A stretch of 56,275 bases of DNA, from contig QYQN01000055.1 in assembly GCA_007280895.1 (NCBI GenBank), positions 1 to 56,275 on the forward strand, given 5' to 3'. Under the pieces are notes generated by a model, which did no database searches, had not been told where the DNA came from, and saw only the letters and a list, made by a program, of their open reading frames with translations. Source of the stretch: Methylococcaceae bacterium. GTDB taxonomy: Bacteria > Pseudomonadota > Gammaproteobacteria > Methylococcales > Methylomonadaceae. Shown in pieces: positions 34,906 through 45,425 of this stretch (position 1 is its first letter; each line of letters starts with the position of its first letter). The position numbers were made by a program, and so were the translations under genes.

Positions 34906-35673
34906 TTAAAAAAGGCAGCAAGTCAGTAAGAATGGAATATTATCTTGGCTTTGTGTGGCTCTTTTATCATCTAGTGGCGGTGCCATAAAACGAATGGTGC
35001 AGCGATGCTTTCCTCCGCTTACTTCTGCAAAACAAGGCACTGACGCAGCTACGCTAACTTTTATCATTTGATACGGTTGGCTGTGATCAAGTGCAAATTG
35101 AAAAAAACCTGCTGAGGCTATTTCGTTGGTTGCGGTATTACTATTGCGAATAAAGCTTAAGATCAGATCAATCGCTGTGCGAATATCTTGAAAAGGTGCG
35201 CTCCAGCATTGTAAGTCTTTGCTGCGTATAGACTCTTCTTGTTCTAACCAAAAATGAAATTCAGGTAAATCAAAAGAGCAGGTGCCGCCAGGTATTGAGC
35301 TGCGTTGCGCAATGCTTTGAAAAAAATCCGTTTCCATGATGTTAATACCTAACTTACCTGTTACGGCATACAATTTTTTGCTGATTTCATTCAGTTGTTT
35401 CAGAATATTTTGTAATTTAGTGTTATCTACGCCGTCGCTATGTGCAATTTTATTAAGTGCTTTAGCATTACGATCAAGTTCTTTTAATATTTCTGATTTT
35501 AAATCATTGCGTCTAAAAATAGACATGATTTCAAGTAGAACATGAATAGCCGCACGTTTATCATTAACCGTGTTAGCGGTTGAAAAATGGCTAAATTGTT
35601 GAAAAAGTTTTTCCAACCGTATGAAAACTCGGATACGTTCGTTAAGTGGAAATTCATAGATAATGGTGTTCAC
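34906..35673 (-). CDS. zapD: ZapD, FtsZ-binding cell-division protein
   Basis: Cytosolic protein that cross-links FtsZ filaments. The 255 residues match the ZapD (YacF/DUF1342) family: IIYEFPLNERIRVFIRLE at the start, SIPGGTCSFDLPEFHFWLE in the middle and a late beta domain with IRFMAPP. It is the last gene of the leftward pilB-pilC-pilD-coaE-zapD run, seven bases after coaE. This order (coaE-zapD next to pilD) is widespread in gammaproteobacteria. Confidence 0.95.
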   Translation of the reverse strand: MNTIIYEFPLNERIRVFIRLEKLFQQFSHFSTANTVNDKRAAIHVLLEIMSIFRRNDLKSEILKELDRNAKALNKIAHSDGVDNTKLQNILKQLNEISKKLYAVTGKLGINIMETDFFQSIAQRSSIPGGTCSFDLPEFHFWLEQEESIRSKDLQCWSAPFQDIRTAIDLILSFIRNSNTATNEIASAGFFQFALDHSQPYQMIKVSVAASVPCFAEVSGGKHRCTIRFMAPPLDDKRATQSQDNIPFLLTCCLF

Positions 35674-35680
35674 AAATACG

Positions 35681-36301
35681 TTAAATCCTTGCTGTGCTAA
35701 GTGAGGTGTATAAAGTGTGTAAGCTTTGCACTTGTAATTTAAGTGAGCTACTGGTCTGGGTGTTGTTAATTAAATCATCGGCAGCATGGCGCCTGAAGTC
35801 TCTGGAAACTTGGCTAGCGATAATTTTGTCAAGCGTATCTTCAGTAATATTATCACGTTTTTTAACTCGGCTAATTTGCTCGTCTATGCTGCAATCAACC
35901 ACTAATACCCGATCAATGAGTGAGCTAGCCAGCGTATTTGTTTCAAACAGCAAGGGCAGACAAATAATACAATAATCAGAAGTATTATCCGCATTTAATT
36001 GTTCTATTTTAGCATGAATAGCGTGATAAATTTTAGGATGCATGATGGCTTCAAGGCATTCTTTTGCGGTTGAGTTAGCAAAAATTAACTGCCGTAATTT
36101 AGTACGATCTAGCTGTCCATCAGAGGATAAGCAGGTATCGCCAAAGCTGTTGATAATTTCTTGTAAGGCAGGCTGATTAGGTTCAACAAGTTCTCTAGCA
36201 ATAATATCGGCATCAATAATTGGGATAGCTAATTGCGCAAAATAGGTCGCGACGGTTGTTTTTCCGCAGCCAATGCCGCCAGTGAGTCCAATACGTAACA
36301 T
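35681..36301 (-). CDS. coaE: CoaE, dephospho-CoA kinase
   Basis: Last step of coenzyme A synthesis: phosphorylates the 3'-hydroxyl of dephospho-CoA. The 206-residue protein has the P-loop GGIGCGKT at 8-15 after MLRIGLT, IDADIIARELV near residue 30 and VLVVDCSIDEQISRVKKRD in the lid region. It begins directly against the stop of pilD (no spacer), so it is translated with the pilus genes. Confidence 0.96.
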   Translation of the reverse strand: MLRIGLTGGIGCGKTTVATYFAQLAIPIIDADIIARELVEPNQPALQEIINSFGDTCLSSDGQLDRTKLRQLIFANSTAKECLEAIMHPKIYHAIHAKIEQLNADNTSDYCIICLPLLFETNTLASSLIDRVLVVDCSIDEQISRVKKRDNITEDTLDKIIASQVSRDFRRHAADDLINNTQTSSSLKLQVQSLHTLYTSLSTARI

Positions 36302-37201
36302 TTACAGTGGGAGTCCAGTGAGCTGAGCATACATAATTTGCAATGAGTCCCCCCAAAGCATCGCAACCCAACCTGCAATGGCAAGATAAGGGCCAAAGGG
36401 AATGGCTTCAGAATAGTTATGTTTTGATGCCACGACAAAACTTAAGCCGATAATAGAGCCTGATAGCGATGCAAGCAAAATAATCATGGGTAAGTTATGC
36501 CAACCTAGCCAAGCCCCTAAGGCTGCAAGTAATTTAAAATCCCCATAGCCCATGCCTTCTTTACCGGTGCAGAGTTTAAATAGTTTAAACACTAGCCACA
36601 AAACTAAATAGCCAAACACCGCACCTAAAATACTGTCTGTTGGGTTTATTAACAGAGACGACGCACTGAGCGTCAGTCCTAACCATAATAAAGTTAAAGT
36701 AATGGCGTCTGGTAATAATTGCTGATCTATGTCAATAAAGATTAAACTGATGAGTATCCAAGTAAACAGTAATATAAAACCAGTGTGAGCTGAACAGCCA
36801 AATTGGTAAGCAACCAGCATAGAGCAAAGCCCTGTTAACACTTCAACACCTAAATAACGCAGCGAAATAGCGTGTGTGCAATAGGCACAGTGACCTTTTA
36901 ACAAAAGGTAGCTAATCACAGGAATATTATGATGCCACGCTATGGCGTGTTGACAGTGTGGGCAATGCGATAAAGGTAAGGCTAAGTTGAAGCGGTCTTG
37001 CTTGGAGCTTGGATCGGGGGCTTGATTTAGATACGCCAGGCAGTCTTTGCGCCAGGCGTGCGCCATCATCAGAGGTAAGCGATAAATGACCACATTAAGA
37101 AAGCTGCCAATCATTAAGCCAATAATACCAATTAAGGCAATAAAATAGCTGGGCTCATGACAGAGCAGTGGCCACGCTGAAAATATAGATTCAGTAAACA
37201 T
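36302..37201 (-). CDS. pilD: PilD, prepilin peptidase and N-methyltransferase
   Basis: Inner-membrane aspartate protease that removes the prepilin leader and methylates the new N-terminus. The 299-residue protein has the methylase domain with zinc cysteines C80, C83, C105 and C108 (HCPHCQ, HCAYCT) and about seven membrane helices. The two aspartate motifs are FIDIDQQLLPD and GMGYGDFKLLAALG. It should process the pilin at 16.1-16.5 kb. It is followed without spacer by coaE and preceded by pilC. Confidence 0.96.
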   Translation of the reverse strand: MFTESIFSAWPLLCHEPSYFIALIGIIGLMIGSFLNVVIYRLPLMMAHAWRKDCLAYLNQAPDPSSKQDRFNLALPLSHCPHCQHAIAWHHNIPVISYLLLKGHCAYCTHAISLRYLGVEVLTGLCSMLVAYQFGCSAHTGFILLFTWILISLIFIDIDQQLLPDAITLTLLWLGLTLSASSLLINPTDSILGAVFGYLVLWLVFKLFKLCTGKEGMGYGDFKLLAALGAWLGWHNLPMIILLASLSGSIIGLSFVVASKHNYSEAIPFGPYLAIAGWVAMLWGDSLQIMYAQLTGLPL

Positions 37202-37245
37202 TATGGGGTAATAAGGGGCAAAGGTGAATAAAAGAATGGCGCTAT

Positions 37246-38466
37246 TTAGCCAACAGCGGCACCCATTTTAAAGATGGGTAAATACATTGCCATAATTAAT
37301 CCGCCCACAACAATACCAAGAATTGTCATAATCATGGGTTCCATTAGGCTGCTTAAGTTATCAACTAAGTTATCCACCTCTTCTTCATAAAAATCAGCAA
37401 CTTTACTCAGCATGGCATCGATAGAACCTGATTCTTCACCGATGGCAACCATTTGTTGAACCATGTTAGGCCATAAGCTGGATTGCTGCATGGCGTATTG
37501 TAAACGTTGTCCATTGGCCACTTCTTCACGCATTTTTAACACGGTTTCTGCATAAATAATATTGCCACAGGCGCCCGACACAGACTCTAAGGCTTCAACT
37601 AATGGCACGCCAGCAGTAGACATAGTGGCTAAGGTTCTAGCAAAACGTGCAATAGATGATTTTTTGATAATGACACCGATAATGGGCAGGCTTAATAATA
37701 AGCGATTCAGAAAATAATTGAAGGCACTTGAGTTTTTATTAAAATAAATAAACACATAGCAGCCAATCACCGCTAAGCTAAGCACTGACCACCACCACGC
37801 TTGCAGCCATTTAGATAAATCAACCACCATTCGGGTGAAGGCTGGTAAATCAGCACCAAAGCCTTTAAACATGTCTTCAAAAACGGGGACCACAAACAGT
37901 AATAAAATTGCGGTGACGACAACCGCCACCATCATTACAGAAATAGGGTACGTTAAGGCTTTTTTTATCTTTTTCTTCATGGATTCGGTTTTTTCTTTGT
38001 ACACAGCAATTTTAGCTAACAAACTTTCTAACACACCCGCTTGCTCACCTGATTCAACAAGATTACAAAATAACGCATCAAAATATTTAGGATGGCGTTT
38101 AAGGGCAGCATTTAAGCTGTCTCCAGACTCAACATCTACTTTTATTTTAGACAGCAGTAGTTGCACACTGAGATTTTCATGCCCCTTACTAATAATATCT
38201 AAGGCTTGGACAATCGTAATGCCAGAAGACATCATGGTGGCTAATTGTCTGGCAAACAATGCAATATCAGCAGGAGTAATAGGCTTTTGATTCGCACTGA
38301 ACAAAGCTTTCGTTTTTTTACGAATTTTAATTACGCGATAGCCTTGACGAGTTAATTCAACTTTAGCGATCAATTCACTCCGTGCAGAAATTTCTCCTTT
38401 TATTCTTACTTTACTTTTATCGAGTCCTTCCCAGATAAAATCTATTTGATCAGTGAGTACCGCCAT
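37246..38466 (-). CDS. pilC: PilC, type IV pilus inner-membrane platform protein
   Basis: Polytopic protein of 406 residues that couples the PilB motor to pilin insertion. It has two repeated GspF/PilC domains, each preceded by a cytosolic helical part: FARQLATMMSSGITIVQALDII in the first and FARTLATMSTAGVPLVEALESV in the second. Each is followed by membrane helices, with the end IVVGGLIMAMYLPIFKM. It lies between pilB (26 bases upstream) and pilD (44 bases downstream). Confidence 0.97.
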   Translation of the reverse strand: MAVLTDQIDFIWEGLDKSKVRIKGEISARSELIAKVELTRQGYRVIKIRKKTKALFSANQKPITPADIALFARQLATMMSSGITIVQALDIISKGHENLSVQLLLSKIKVDVESGDSLNAALKRHPKYFDALFCNLVESGEQAGVLESLLAKIAVYKEKTESMKKKIKKALTYPISVMMVAVVVTAILLLFVVPVFEDMFKGFGADLPAFTRMVVDLSKWLQAWWWSVLSLAVIGCYVFIYFNKNSSAFNYFLNRLLLSLPIIGVIIKKSSIARFARTLATMSTAGVPLVEALESVSGACGNIIYAETVLKMREEVANGQRLQYAMQQSSLWPNMVQQMVAIGEESGSIDAMLSKVADFYEEEVDNLVDNLSSLMEPMIMTILGIVVGGLIMAMYLPIFKMGAAVG

Positions 38467-38492
38467 GTGATTAATTCCTAAGTTAATGCAGA

Positions 38493-40205
38493 TTATTCTT
38501 TAGTAACGCGGTCAATTTCTTCCAATGTAGTGACACCCAATCTAACTTTATTGAGACCAGAAGTGCGTAAGTCATTGATACCTTCAGCTTTCGCAAGGGC
38601 TGATATTTGCAAGGCATTGCCACCTTCCATCACTAAGTTGCGCATAGCCTCGCTTAAACTGAGCATTTGATAGATACCGACGCGGCCTTTGTAGCCCAGA
38701 TTACATACATCACAGCCTTTTTCAGAGTGTGTATAAAGCGTGAGACTGGTTAGTTCAGCTATATGAAAGCCAGCACTAAGCATGACCGATTCTGGATAGT
38801 GAGCCGGCACTTTACAGGATTCACATAAGCGGCGTGCTAAGCGTTGCGCGATAATTAAATTAACTGCTGAGGCAATATTGAATGGGGCAATCCCCATTTG
38901 TACTAAGCGATTAAGGGTTTGTGGTGCATCGTTGGTGTGCAAAGTTGACAGCACTAAATGCCCTGTTTGTGCCGCTTTTACCGCAATATCGGCCGTTTCT
39001 AAATCACGAATTTCGCCTACCATGATGATGTCAGGATCTTGGCGTAAGAATGCGCGTAACGCACTGGCAAAGGTCATCCCTGATTTGGTATTAATATTTA
39101 CTTGATTAATCCCTTCAACGGTAATTTCAACCGGATCTTCAGCGGTAGAAATATTGCGATTCATGGTATTGAGAATATTGAGCGCCGCGTAGAGGGTAAC
39201 GGTTTTACCACTACCTGTAGGCCCAGTAACTAAAATAAGACCATAAGGCTTATGAATAGTGTCCATAAATAGCTGTTGCTGTTGTGGCTCAAGTCCAAGT
39301 CGTTCAATGCTAAGTTGAGCGGTGGAGGGGTCTAAAATACGTAAGACAAGTTTTTCACCAAACAGGGTTGGACAGGTATTCACACGAAAATCAATGGTGC
39401 GGTTTTTAGATATGACCATTTTTATGCGCCCATCTTGAGGGACGCGACGTTCAGCAATATCCATTCTTGCCATGACTTTAACGCGAGAAATAATTCGTGT
39501 TGCCATGGTAATGGGAGGCGTGGCGATTGAATTTAACAAGCCATCGCTGCGATAACGAATGCGAAAGAGTTTTTCATAGGGCTCGAAATGAATATCTGAG
39601 ACGCCTTTTTTAATCGCTTCAAGTAAGACTTTATTTACAAAACGCACAATCGGGACTTCTTCTGCGTCGTTGGTGCTATCTGCGCTACCATCGCCATCAT
39701 CAGCAATGCTTAGGTTATCGAGATCGGATTCTAGTAAGTCATCCATTCGTGATTCTGCGGACTCCAGTGCAGCATGAATGGCAAGTTGTAATTTGTTTTC
39801 TTCAACCAGAATAATTTCTGGGCGTAACAAGCTTTGAAATTTAATTTCTTCTAGGGCATGGTTATTGGTGGGGTCTGCCATGGCGATAAACAATGTTTTA
39901 CCGCGAGAAAATAATGGTAAGACTTGGTGTTTACGAATTAATTTTTCATTGATTAGGTCTAAAGGTAGACTGCTCATATCCATGGCGTCTAAATCAAAAA
40001 AGGGACAGCCAAATTCGGTAGACGCTCTTAAGGCAACGAGCCTGGCATCTAAGATTTTATTTTGGATAAGGTAGCCTAATAAAGAAATAGCGTGCTGATG
40101 AGCTTCTTTTGCATACACGCGGGCATCAGAATCAGTCAGTAGACCATCTTGAATAAGGAGTTTTATTAAGCCACTAATATGAAAGTCTGAAGCTGCCAGT
40201 GCCAT
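38493..40205 (-). CDS. pilB: PilB, type IV pilus extension ATPase
   Basis: Hexameric ATPase that drives pilus assembly. The 570-residue protein has an N-terminal MshE/GspE-N domain (about 1-145), Walker A GPTGSGKT at 328-335, the Asp box and Walker B region GEIRDLETADIA, and the His box LSTLHTNDAP. A tetracysteine zinc site follows (CESC...CDVC). No pilT is present in the window. It starts the leftward run pilB-pilC-pilD-coaE-zapD. Confidence 0.97.
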   Translation of the reverse strand: MALAASDFHISGLIKLLIQDGLLTDSDARVYAKEAHQHAISLLGYLIQNKILDARLVALRASTEFGCPFFDLDAMDMSSLPLDLINEKLIRKHQVLPLFSRGKTLFIAMADPTNNHALEEIKFQSLLRPEIILVEENKLQLAIHAALESAESRMDDLLESDLDNLSIADDGDGSADSTNDAEEVPIVRFVNKVLLEAIKKGVSDIHFEPYEKLFRIRYRSDGLLNSIATPPITMATRIISRVKVMARMDIAERRVPQDGRIKMVISKNRTIDFRVNTCPTLFGEKLVLRILDPSTAQLSIERLGLEPQQQQLFMDTIHKPYGLILVTGPTGSGKTVTLYAALNILNTMNRNISTAEDPVEITVEGINQVNINTKSGMTFASALRAFLRQDPDIIMVGEIRDLETADIAVKAAQTGHLVLSTLHTNDAPQTLNRLVQMGIAPFNIASAVNLIIAQRLARRLCESCKVPAHYPESVMLSAGFHIAELTSLTLYTHSEKGCDVCNLGYKGRVGIYQMLSLSEAMRNLVMEGGNALQISALAKAEGINDLRTSGLNKVRLGVTTLEEIDRVTKE

Positions 40206-40439
40206 AAAAAAAATAAGTCCAAAGAGATAATAAAACTATAGAACAAATCAGCACTATGTCTAGCAAAGTCAGTTGATTTGTCATGATTTTTTAGGAAGGA
40301 AGCGCAACTCTGAACGCCTAACGCCATGGGTTAATGACCATTGCACTGAGCGTGCGTAAGCGCAGAGTTGCCCTGTTTAATTTGGTTCGCCAAGCTTGTT
40401 GTAACCAAAGTAAGCTGTCTGCCATCGCATTATGAACGG
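40206..40439. other. Intergenic region valS / pilB with a large palindrome
   Basis: These 234 bases hold the end of the valS transcript and the start region of pilB on the minus strand. GCAACTCTG (40304-40312) pairs with CAGAGTTGC (40363-40371) across 50 bases that also contain GGTTAATGACC. No clear T-run or promoter is visible. It may be a dispersed palindromic element. Confidence 0.4.
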
Positions 40440-43283
40440 CTACAACGCCGCAATTTTAGCGCGTTGTTGTTCAAGATTAACCAGTGTTGAACGCAACTCA
40501 TTGAGGCGCTGTTGTTCTTTTTCAAGGATTTCAGCAGGGGCTTTTTCAACAAACGCAGGATTTGTTAACTTGCCTTCAATGCGTGGCAAGTCTTTTGTTA
40601 ACTTGTCGATTTCTTTAGTGAGGCGAGTTAATTCGGCGGTTTTATCGATTAATCCAGCCATGGGGATCAAAATGCGCAGATCCCCCACTAAAGCAATGGC
40701 CGCTTCAGGTGCGATGGCCTTGTCATCCAGCCAATCAAGCGACGCTAGTCTACCTAGTTTAAGCAGTGCAGTTAGATTATTTTGCACGGCTTGACGATCA
40801 CTGGGTGAGCCTTGTTGCAACAGTACGCTCAAGGGTTTTCCAGGGGCAATATTCATTTCGCCACGGATTCGTCGAATACCTAAAATCACCAGCATTAGCC
40901 AATTAATGTCATTGATAGCTTCTTGATTGTGGGCACGTTCATCCGCATCAGGATAAGCTTCTAACATGATGGTAGGGCGGGTAATACCCACTAACGGTGC
41001 CACGCGCTGCCAAATCTCTTCGGTAATAAACGGCATGATAGGATGGGCTAAACGTAAGAGTGTTTCTAACACGAGCAACAAAGTTTTTCGGGTTGCCTGT
41101 TGTACGCTTAAGTCATCTGCTTGCAAGGTGATTTTGGCTAATTCTAAATACCAATCACAATATTCATTCCAAGTGAAATCATAAATTGCCTGTGCAGCAA
41201 GATCAAAACGATAATTATCAATGGCTTTGGTGGTGGTGAGAATGACTTGATGTAAGCGAGCGATAATCCAACGATCTGCTTGACTGTAAGGACACAGGAT
41301 TGCGTCTGGAGAGGTGTCGGCAACAAATAGATTGAGCAGCTTGCTTTCAGCGAGACCGCAATCAAACTCTTCGGTATTCATTAAGACAAAACGCGCGGCA
41401 TTCCATAATTTATTGCAAAAGTTACGATAGCCTTCGGTGCGGGTCATATCAAAACGGATGTCACGTCCTGTGGAGGCTAAGGATGCAAAGGTAAAGCGTA
41501 ATGCGTCCGTTCCATGCGATTGGATGCCATTAGGGAATTCTTTACGCGTGGCCGCAGCAATTTTTTCAGCTAAATGCGGTTGCATCATCCCAGAGGTACG
41601 TTTAGTGACTAAGGTTTCAAGGTCTATACCATCGATAATATCTAAAGGATCAAGAATATTGCCTTTTGATTTAGACATTTTTTGTCCTTCAGCATCGCGC
41701 ACTAAACCATGAATATAGACTTCTTTAAAAGGAACTTCGCCTTGAAATTTAATGCCCATCATAATCATTCGGGCAACCCAAAAGAAAATAATATCAAAGC
41801 CAGTGACGAGCACGCTGGTGGGATAATGCTTAGTGAGTTCAGGCGTTTGTTCGGGCCAACCTAGGGTAGAAAAAGGCCAGAGACCTGAGGAAAACCACGT
41901 ATCTAATACATCTTCATCTTGCCGAAGCACGAGGCTGTCTGACAAACCATGGTGCAGACGTATCGTTGCTTCATCACGCCCCACATAAATATTGCCTAGT
42001 TCATCGTACCAAGCAGGAATACGGTGTCCCCACCATATTTGCCGTGAAATACACCAATCTTGAATATTACGCATCCACTCAAAGTACGTGTTTTTCCAGT
42101 TATCAGGAACAAATTTAATATCGCCATTTTCAACAGCAGCAATGGCAGGAGCGGCTAACGGTGCAATGCTTACATACCATTGGTCGGTTAAAAATGGCTC
42201 AATGACTGCACCTGACCGATCACCGCGTGGCACCATGAGTTTATGATCAACAACTTTTGCCAGTAAACCTAGGGCATCAAGGTCAGCCACAAGTAGTTTA
42301 CGGGCGGCAAAACGATCTAAGTGCTGGTATTTTTCGGGGATTAATGGGTCGGCAATAATTTTTGCATCGAAGGTTAAAATATTAAGTAAGCCGCCGTTGG
42401 GTAAGGCTTGTAGTGGTGAGGTATGGCGATGGCGTGTCCATACTTCGTAGTCATTAAAATCATGGGCTGGTGTGATTTTGACGCAGCCGGTACCAAATTC
42501 TGGATCGACATAGTCATCAGCAATAATTGGAATTAAGCGTCCTGTTAAGGGTAATTCAACAAATTCACCCAATAAATGACGGTAGCGTTCATCATTGGGA
42601 TGAATAGCAATCGCGGCATCACCCAGCAAGGTTTCAGGACGGGTTGTTGCAACGATTAGCGCGCCACTGCCATTGGACAAGGGATACCGTATATGCCACA
42701 TTGAGCCGTTTTCTTCTTCAGACAGCACTTCTAAATCTGATACAGCTGTGTGTAAAACTGGATCCCAATTGACTAAGCGTTTACCGCGATAAATCAAGCC
42801 TTCTTGATATAGTTGAATAAACACTTCTTGCACTGCATCGGACATGCCTTCGTCCATAGTGAAGCGTTCGCGCGTCCAATCTAAGGAGGCACCCATGCGC
42901 CGCAATTGTTGGGTAATCGTGCCGCCCGAGGTTTCTTTCCATTGCCAAATTTTTTCGATAAATTGTTCGCGACCGTAGTCGTGACGTGTTTTACCTTCAG
43001 CATTGCATAGGCGTTCCACCACCATTTGCGTGGCAATGCCCGCATGATCAGTGCCTGCTTGCCAATGTGTGCTTTCGCCTTTCATGCGGTGATAACGAAT
43101 TAAGGCATCCATGATGGTATCTTGGAAGGCATGCCCCATGTGCAAGCTCCCCGTCACATTAGGTGGAGGAATCATGATGCAATAGGATGTTTCTGCGTCT
43201 TTATTGGCTGAAAAGTAGCCTTTTTCTTCCCAGGTGTGATACCAACGTTGCTCAATTTCATGAGGGAGGTAAGTTTTTTCCAT
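40440..43283 (-). CDS. valS: Valyl-tRNA synthetase
   Basis: Class I aminoacyl-tRNA synthetase charging tRNA-Val. The 947-residue protein has HMGH at 48-51 in [13 protein letters not shown], and KMSKS in [11 protein letters not shown]. The editing domain lies between them ([25 protein letters not shown]), then the [14 protein letters not shown] motif. A C-terminal coiled coil ([16 protein letters not shown]) completes it. It is last in the pepA-holC-valS operon, the usual gammaproteobacterial arrangement. All is standard. Confidence 0.98.
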   Translation of the reverse strand: MEKTYLPHEIEQRWYHTWEEKGYFSANKDAETSYCIMIPPPNVTGSLHMGHAFQDTIMDALIRYHRMKGESTHWQAGTDHAGIATQMVVERLCNAEGKTRHDYGREQFIEKIWQWKETSGGTITQQLRRMGASLDWTRERFTMDEGMSDAVQEVFIQLYQEGLIYRGKRLVNWDPVLHTAVSDLEVLSEEENGSMWHIRYPLSNGSGALIVATTRPETLLGDAAIAIHPNDERYRHLLGEFVELPLTGRLIPIIADDYVDPEFGTGCVKITPAHDFNDYEVWTRHRHTSPLQALPNGGLLNILTFDAKIIADPLIPEKYQHLDRFAARKLLVADLDALGLLAKVVDHKLMVPRGDRSGAVIEPFLTDQWYVSIAPLAAPAIAAVENGDIKFVPDNWKNTYFEWMRNIQDWCISRQIWWGHRIPAWYDELGNIYVGRDEATIRLHHGLSDSLVLRQDEDVLDTWFSSGLWPFSTLGWPEQTPELTKHYPTSVLVTGFDIIFFWVARMIMMGIKFQGEVPFKEVYIHGLVRDAEGQKMSKSKGNILDPLDIIDGIDLETLVTKRTSGMMQPHLAEKIAAATRKEFPNGIQSHGTDALRFTFASLASTGRDIRFDMTRTEGYRNFCNKLWNAARFVLMNTEEFDCGLAESKLLNLFVADTSPDAILCPYSQADRWIIARLHQVILTTTKAIDNYRFDLAAQAIYDFTWNEYCDWYLELAKITLQADDLSVQQATRKTLLLVLETLLRLAHPIMPFITEEIWQRVAPLVGITRPTIMLEAYPDADERAHNQEAINDINWLMLVILGIRRIRGEMNIAPGKPLSVLLQQGSPSDRQAVQNNLTALLKLGRLASLDWLDDKAIAPEAAIALVGDLRILIPMAGLIDKTAELTRLTKEIDKLTKDLPRIEGKLTNPAFVEKAPAEILEKEQQRLNELRSTLVNLEQQRAKIAAL

Positions 43284-43332
43284 AAATGTATGCTAGTTGA
43301 GTGAATGACAATAATGAATGAAGCTGCTTGGC

Positions 43333-43764
43333 TTAAGCTATGGTATGTGTGCTTGGTGTAACGCCGGCTGTTTTATACTGGTTATAACGCTGCCGCCCAG
43401 AATCTTTTGTGGCAGGATCGTTATCGATGATTTCAAACAGGCGTTTACACGTTAAAAAATTTTCTGGACACTGACTGGATAAATTTATGATGTTGGTGTG
43501 CCAAGACGTAGGCGCGGTGTTTGAGCCAATAAGAACAAGACGCTCAAATTCAGGCTTTTTATCTTCATAGCGTTGATGAGGAATAAAGCTGGTTGAGCGA
43601 AACGTCCATAATAAATCATCAAGCAGTTGGCTTTGTGCAGCTGAGTCCGTCAGCACATAACAAAAAATGTCATGTCGAAACGATTTTTCTATTAATTTGC
43701 AGGCAAACTGATAGCGTTCTCGTTCCGATGTTGAATTGACTAGATAAAAAGTTATCGCTGGCAT
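43333..43764 (-). CDS. holC: DNA polymerase III chi subunit
   Basis: Small subunit of the clamp loader that contacts single-strand DNA-binding protein. The 143-residue protein shows ITFYLVNSTSERERYQFACKL at the start (FYLL-type beta strand plus helix), DDLLWTFRSTSFIPHQ in the middle and RFEIIDN-like LFEIIDNDPATKDSGRQRY near the end, all typical of HolC. It lies directly after pepA (no spacer) and 49 bases before valS. Confidence 0.93.
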   Translation of the reverse strand: MPAITFYLVNSTSERERYQFACKLIEKSFRHDIFCYVLTDSAAQSQLLDDLLWTFRSTSFIPHQRYEDKKPEFERLVLIGSNTAPTSWHTNIINLSSQCPENFLTCKRLFEIIDNDPATKDSGRQRYNQYKTAGVTPSTHTIA

Positions 43765-45258
43765 TTAGATAGATGCTGCGGCACGCTGGATAAGGTAGTG
43801 CGCGAGCAAGGGAACAGGACGCCCCGTTGCCCCTTTTGCGATGCCACTGCGCCAAGCTGTGCCAGCAATATCTAAATGCGCCCAACGGAAGTTTTCGGCA
43901 AAACGCGCTAAGAAACACGCGGCGGTAATAGTGCCTGCGTCGCGTCCGCCTATGTTGGCCAAATCAGCAAAATTTGATTTTAATAACTCTTGGTATTCTT
44001 CCCATAAAGGTAAGCGCCAAAGACTGTCATTAGCGGTGTTGCCCGCAGCTAATAACTCGTTACACAGTTCATCGTCGTTACCTAACAAACCACTAGGAAT
44101 ACGACCTAATGCCACTAAACACGCGCCAGTTAAGGTGGCCATGTCAATCACGACCTCTGGTTGGAAGCGTTCTGCATACGTTAACGCATCGCATAAGAGT
44201 AAGCGACCTTCTGCATCGGTATTGAGGATTTCAATTGTTTTGCCAGCCATGCTGGTAACAATATCGCCAGGGCGGTTAGCTTCGCCATCAGGTAAGTTTT
44301 CTGATGCGGGGATAATGCCAATAATATTCAGGGGTAAAGCCATTTTTGCAGCAGCGAGTAATGTGCCTAACACGGTTGCGCCACCGCACATATCGTATTT
44401 CATTTCATCCATGCCAGCGGCAGGTTTTAAAGAGATACCCCCCGCATCAAAGGTTAAGCCTTTGCCAATTAACACGATGGGTTTCGTGTTTTTATCACCT
44501 GCCTGATAATTAAGGGTAATTAATTTAGCAGGTTGACGACTGCCTCTGGAGACAGACAGCAATGCGCCCATGCCCAGTTCTGCCATATCGGCCTCTTCTA
44601 AGACGCTGACGACAAGGCTATCGTATTGCTCACCCATGGCCAAGGCTTGCTGAGCAAGATAGCTTGGCGTGCATAGATTGGCTGGTAAGTCGGCAACATG
44701 TTTGGTGAGTAACATGCCTTCAGCGATAGCCATGCCTTGGGTTAAGCCAAGGCATGCCGTGAGGTGTTGGTTTTCAGCGACGCTGATATGTACAGAGGTC
44801 AGCTGGCTTTCGGTTGTTTTATCGCTTTTGGTTTCTGTGTATTGATAGTTCACATCGCTGCACACAGTGACAATTTGGCGAGTTTTCCACGTCCAATCAT
44901 AACTATCAACGTCGACATCAGCCAAAGCACAAACAAGCGTTTTAATGCCTGGTTTTTTAAGATTAGTAAAGGCGGCAGTTAAGGCTTTAAAAAAATCTTT
45001 GTTGGTTAATGATTTTTTCTCACCTAAGCCAACTAATAAAATGCGTTCAATAGTTGATGCAGGATGAACGGTTAGCAAGAGTGTTTCGCCAATTTTGCCT
45101 GCAATATCACCACGTGCTAACACCTTACTAATTAAGCCGTCAGTGAGAAGGTCAAGGGTTTGTGCAGATGCAGTTAATTGTTGTTTTTCATAAACGCCGA
45201 CTACTGTGCAATCAGATTGCAGTTTGTCTACAGGCTGGGTTTCTATAGAATAGTCCAT
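43765..45258 (-). CDS. pepA: Leucyl aminopeptidase (cytosol aminopeptidase)
   Basis: Two-metal M17 peptidase; in E. coli the protein also binds DNA in Xer recombination and regulation. ATG at 45258 is chosen because GAGGAG lies six bases upstream; a longer frame to 45273 would include that site. The 497-residue protein has the catalytic motifs GKGLTFDAGGISLKPA, MKYDMCGGATVLG and NTDAEGRLLL. It begins the pepA-holC-valS operon and is divergent from lptF. Confidence 0.97.
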   Translation of the reverse strand: MDYSIETQPVDKLQSDCTVVGVYEKQQLTASAQTLDLLTDGLISKVLARGDIAGKIGETLLLTVHPASTIERILLVGLGEKKSLTNKDFFKALTAAFTNLKKPGIKTLVCALADVDVDSYDWTWKTRQIVTVCSDVNYQYTETKSDKTTESQLTSVHISVAENQHLTACLGLTQGMAIAEGMLLTKHVADLPANLCTPSYLAQQALAMGEQYDSLVVSVLEEADMAELGMGALLSVSRGSRQPAKLITLNYQAGDKNTKPIVLIGKGLTFDAGGISLKPAAGMDEMKYDMCGGATVLGTLLAAAKMALPLNIIGIIPASENLPDGEANRPGDIVTSMAGKTIEILNTDAEGRLLLCDALTYAERFQPEVVIDMATLTGACLVALGRIPSGLLGNDDELCNELLAAGNTANDSLWRLPLWEEYQELLKSNFADLANIGGRDAGTITAACFLARFAENFRWAHLDIAGTAWRSGIAKGATGRPVPLLAHYLIQRAAASI

Positions 45259-45425
45259 AATGTTTCTCCTCAAGTGATGTCATACCCCACTGGTCAGGGT
45301 GATAAAACCGCTGGCCACTGGTGATAATTGGGGGGTGACGGAAGTTTGCTTGGGCAATGATGTCTAAATTGCCCGTTCGTTTTGAATTATACAACACTTC
45401 ATTCACTTTAAATGAGGAGAGGCGT

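Noticed and set aside
37835-38290. 151-residue plus-strand frame within pilC
   Set aside because: Shadow of pilC; composition is not protein-like and nothing supports translation.
43841-44506. 221-residue frame on the plus strand
   Set aside because: It lies wholly antisense to the well-conserved pepA and shows no domain pattern.
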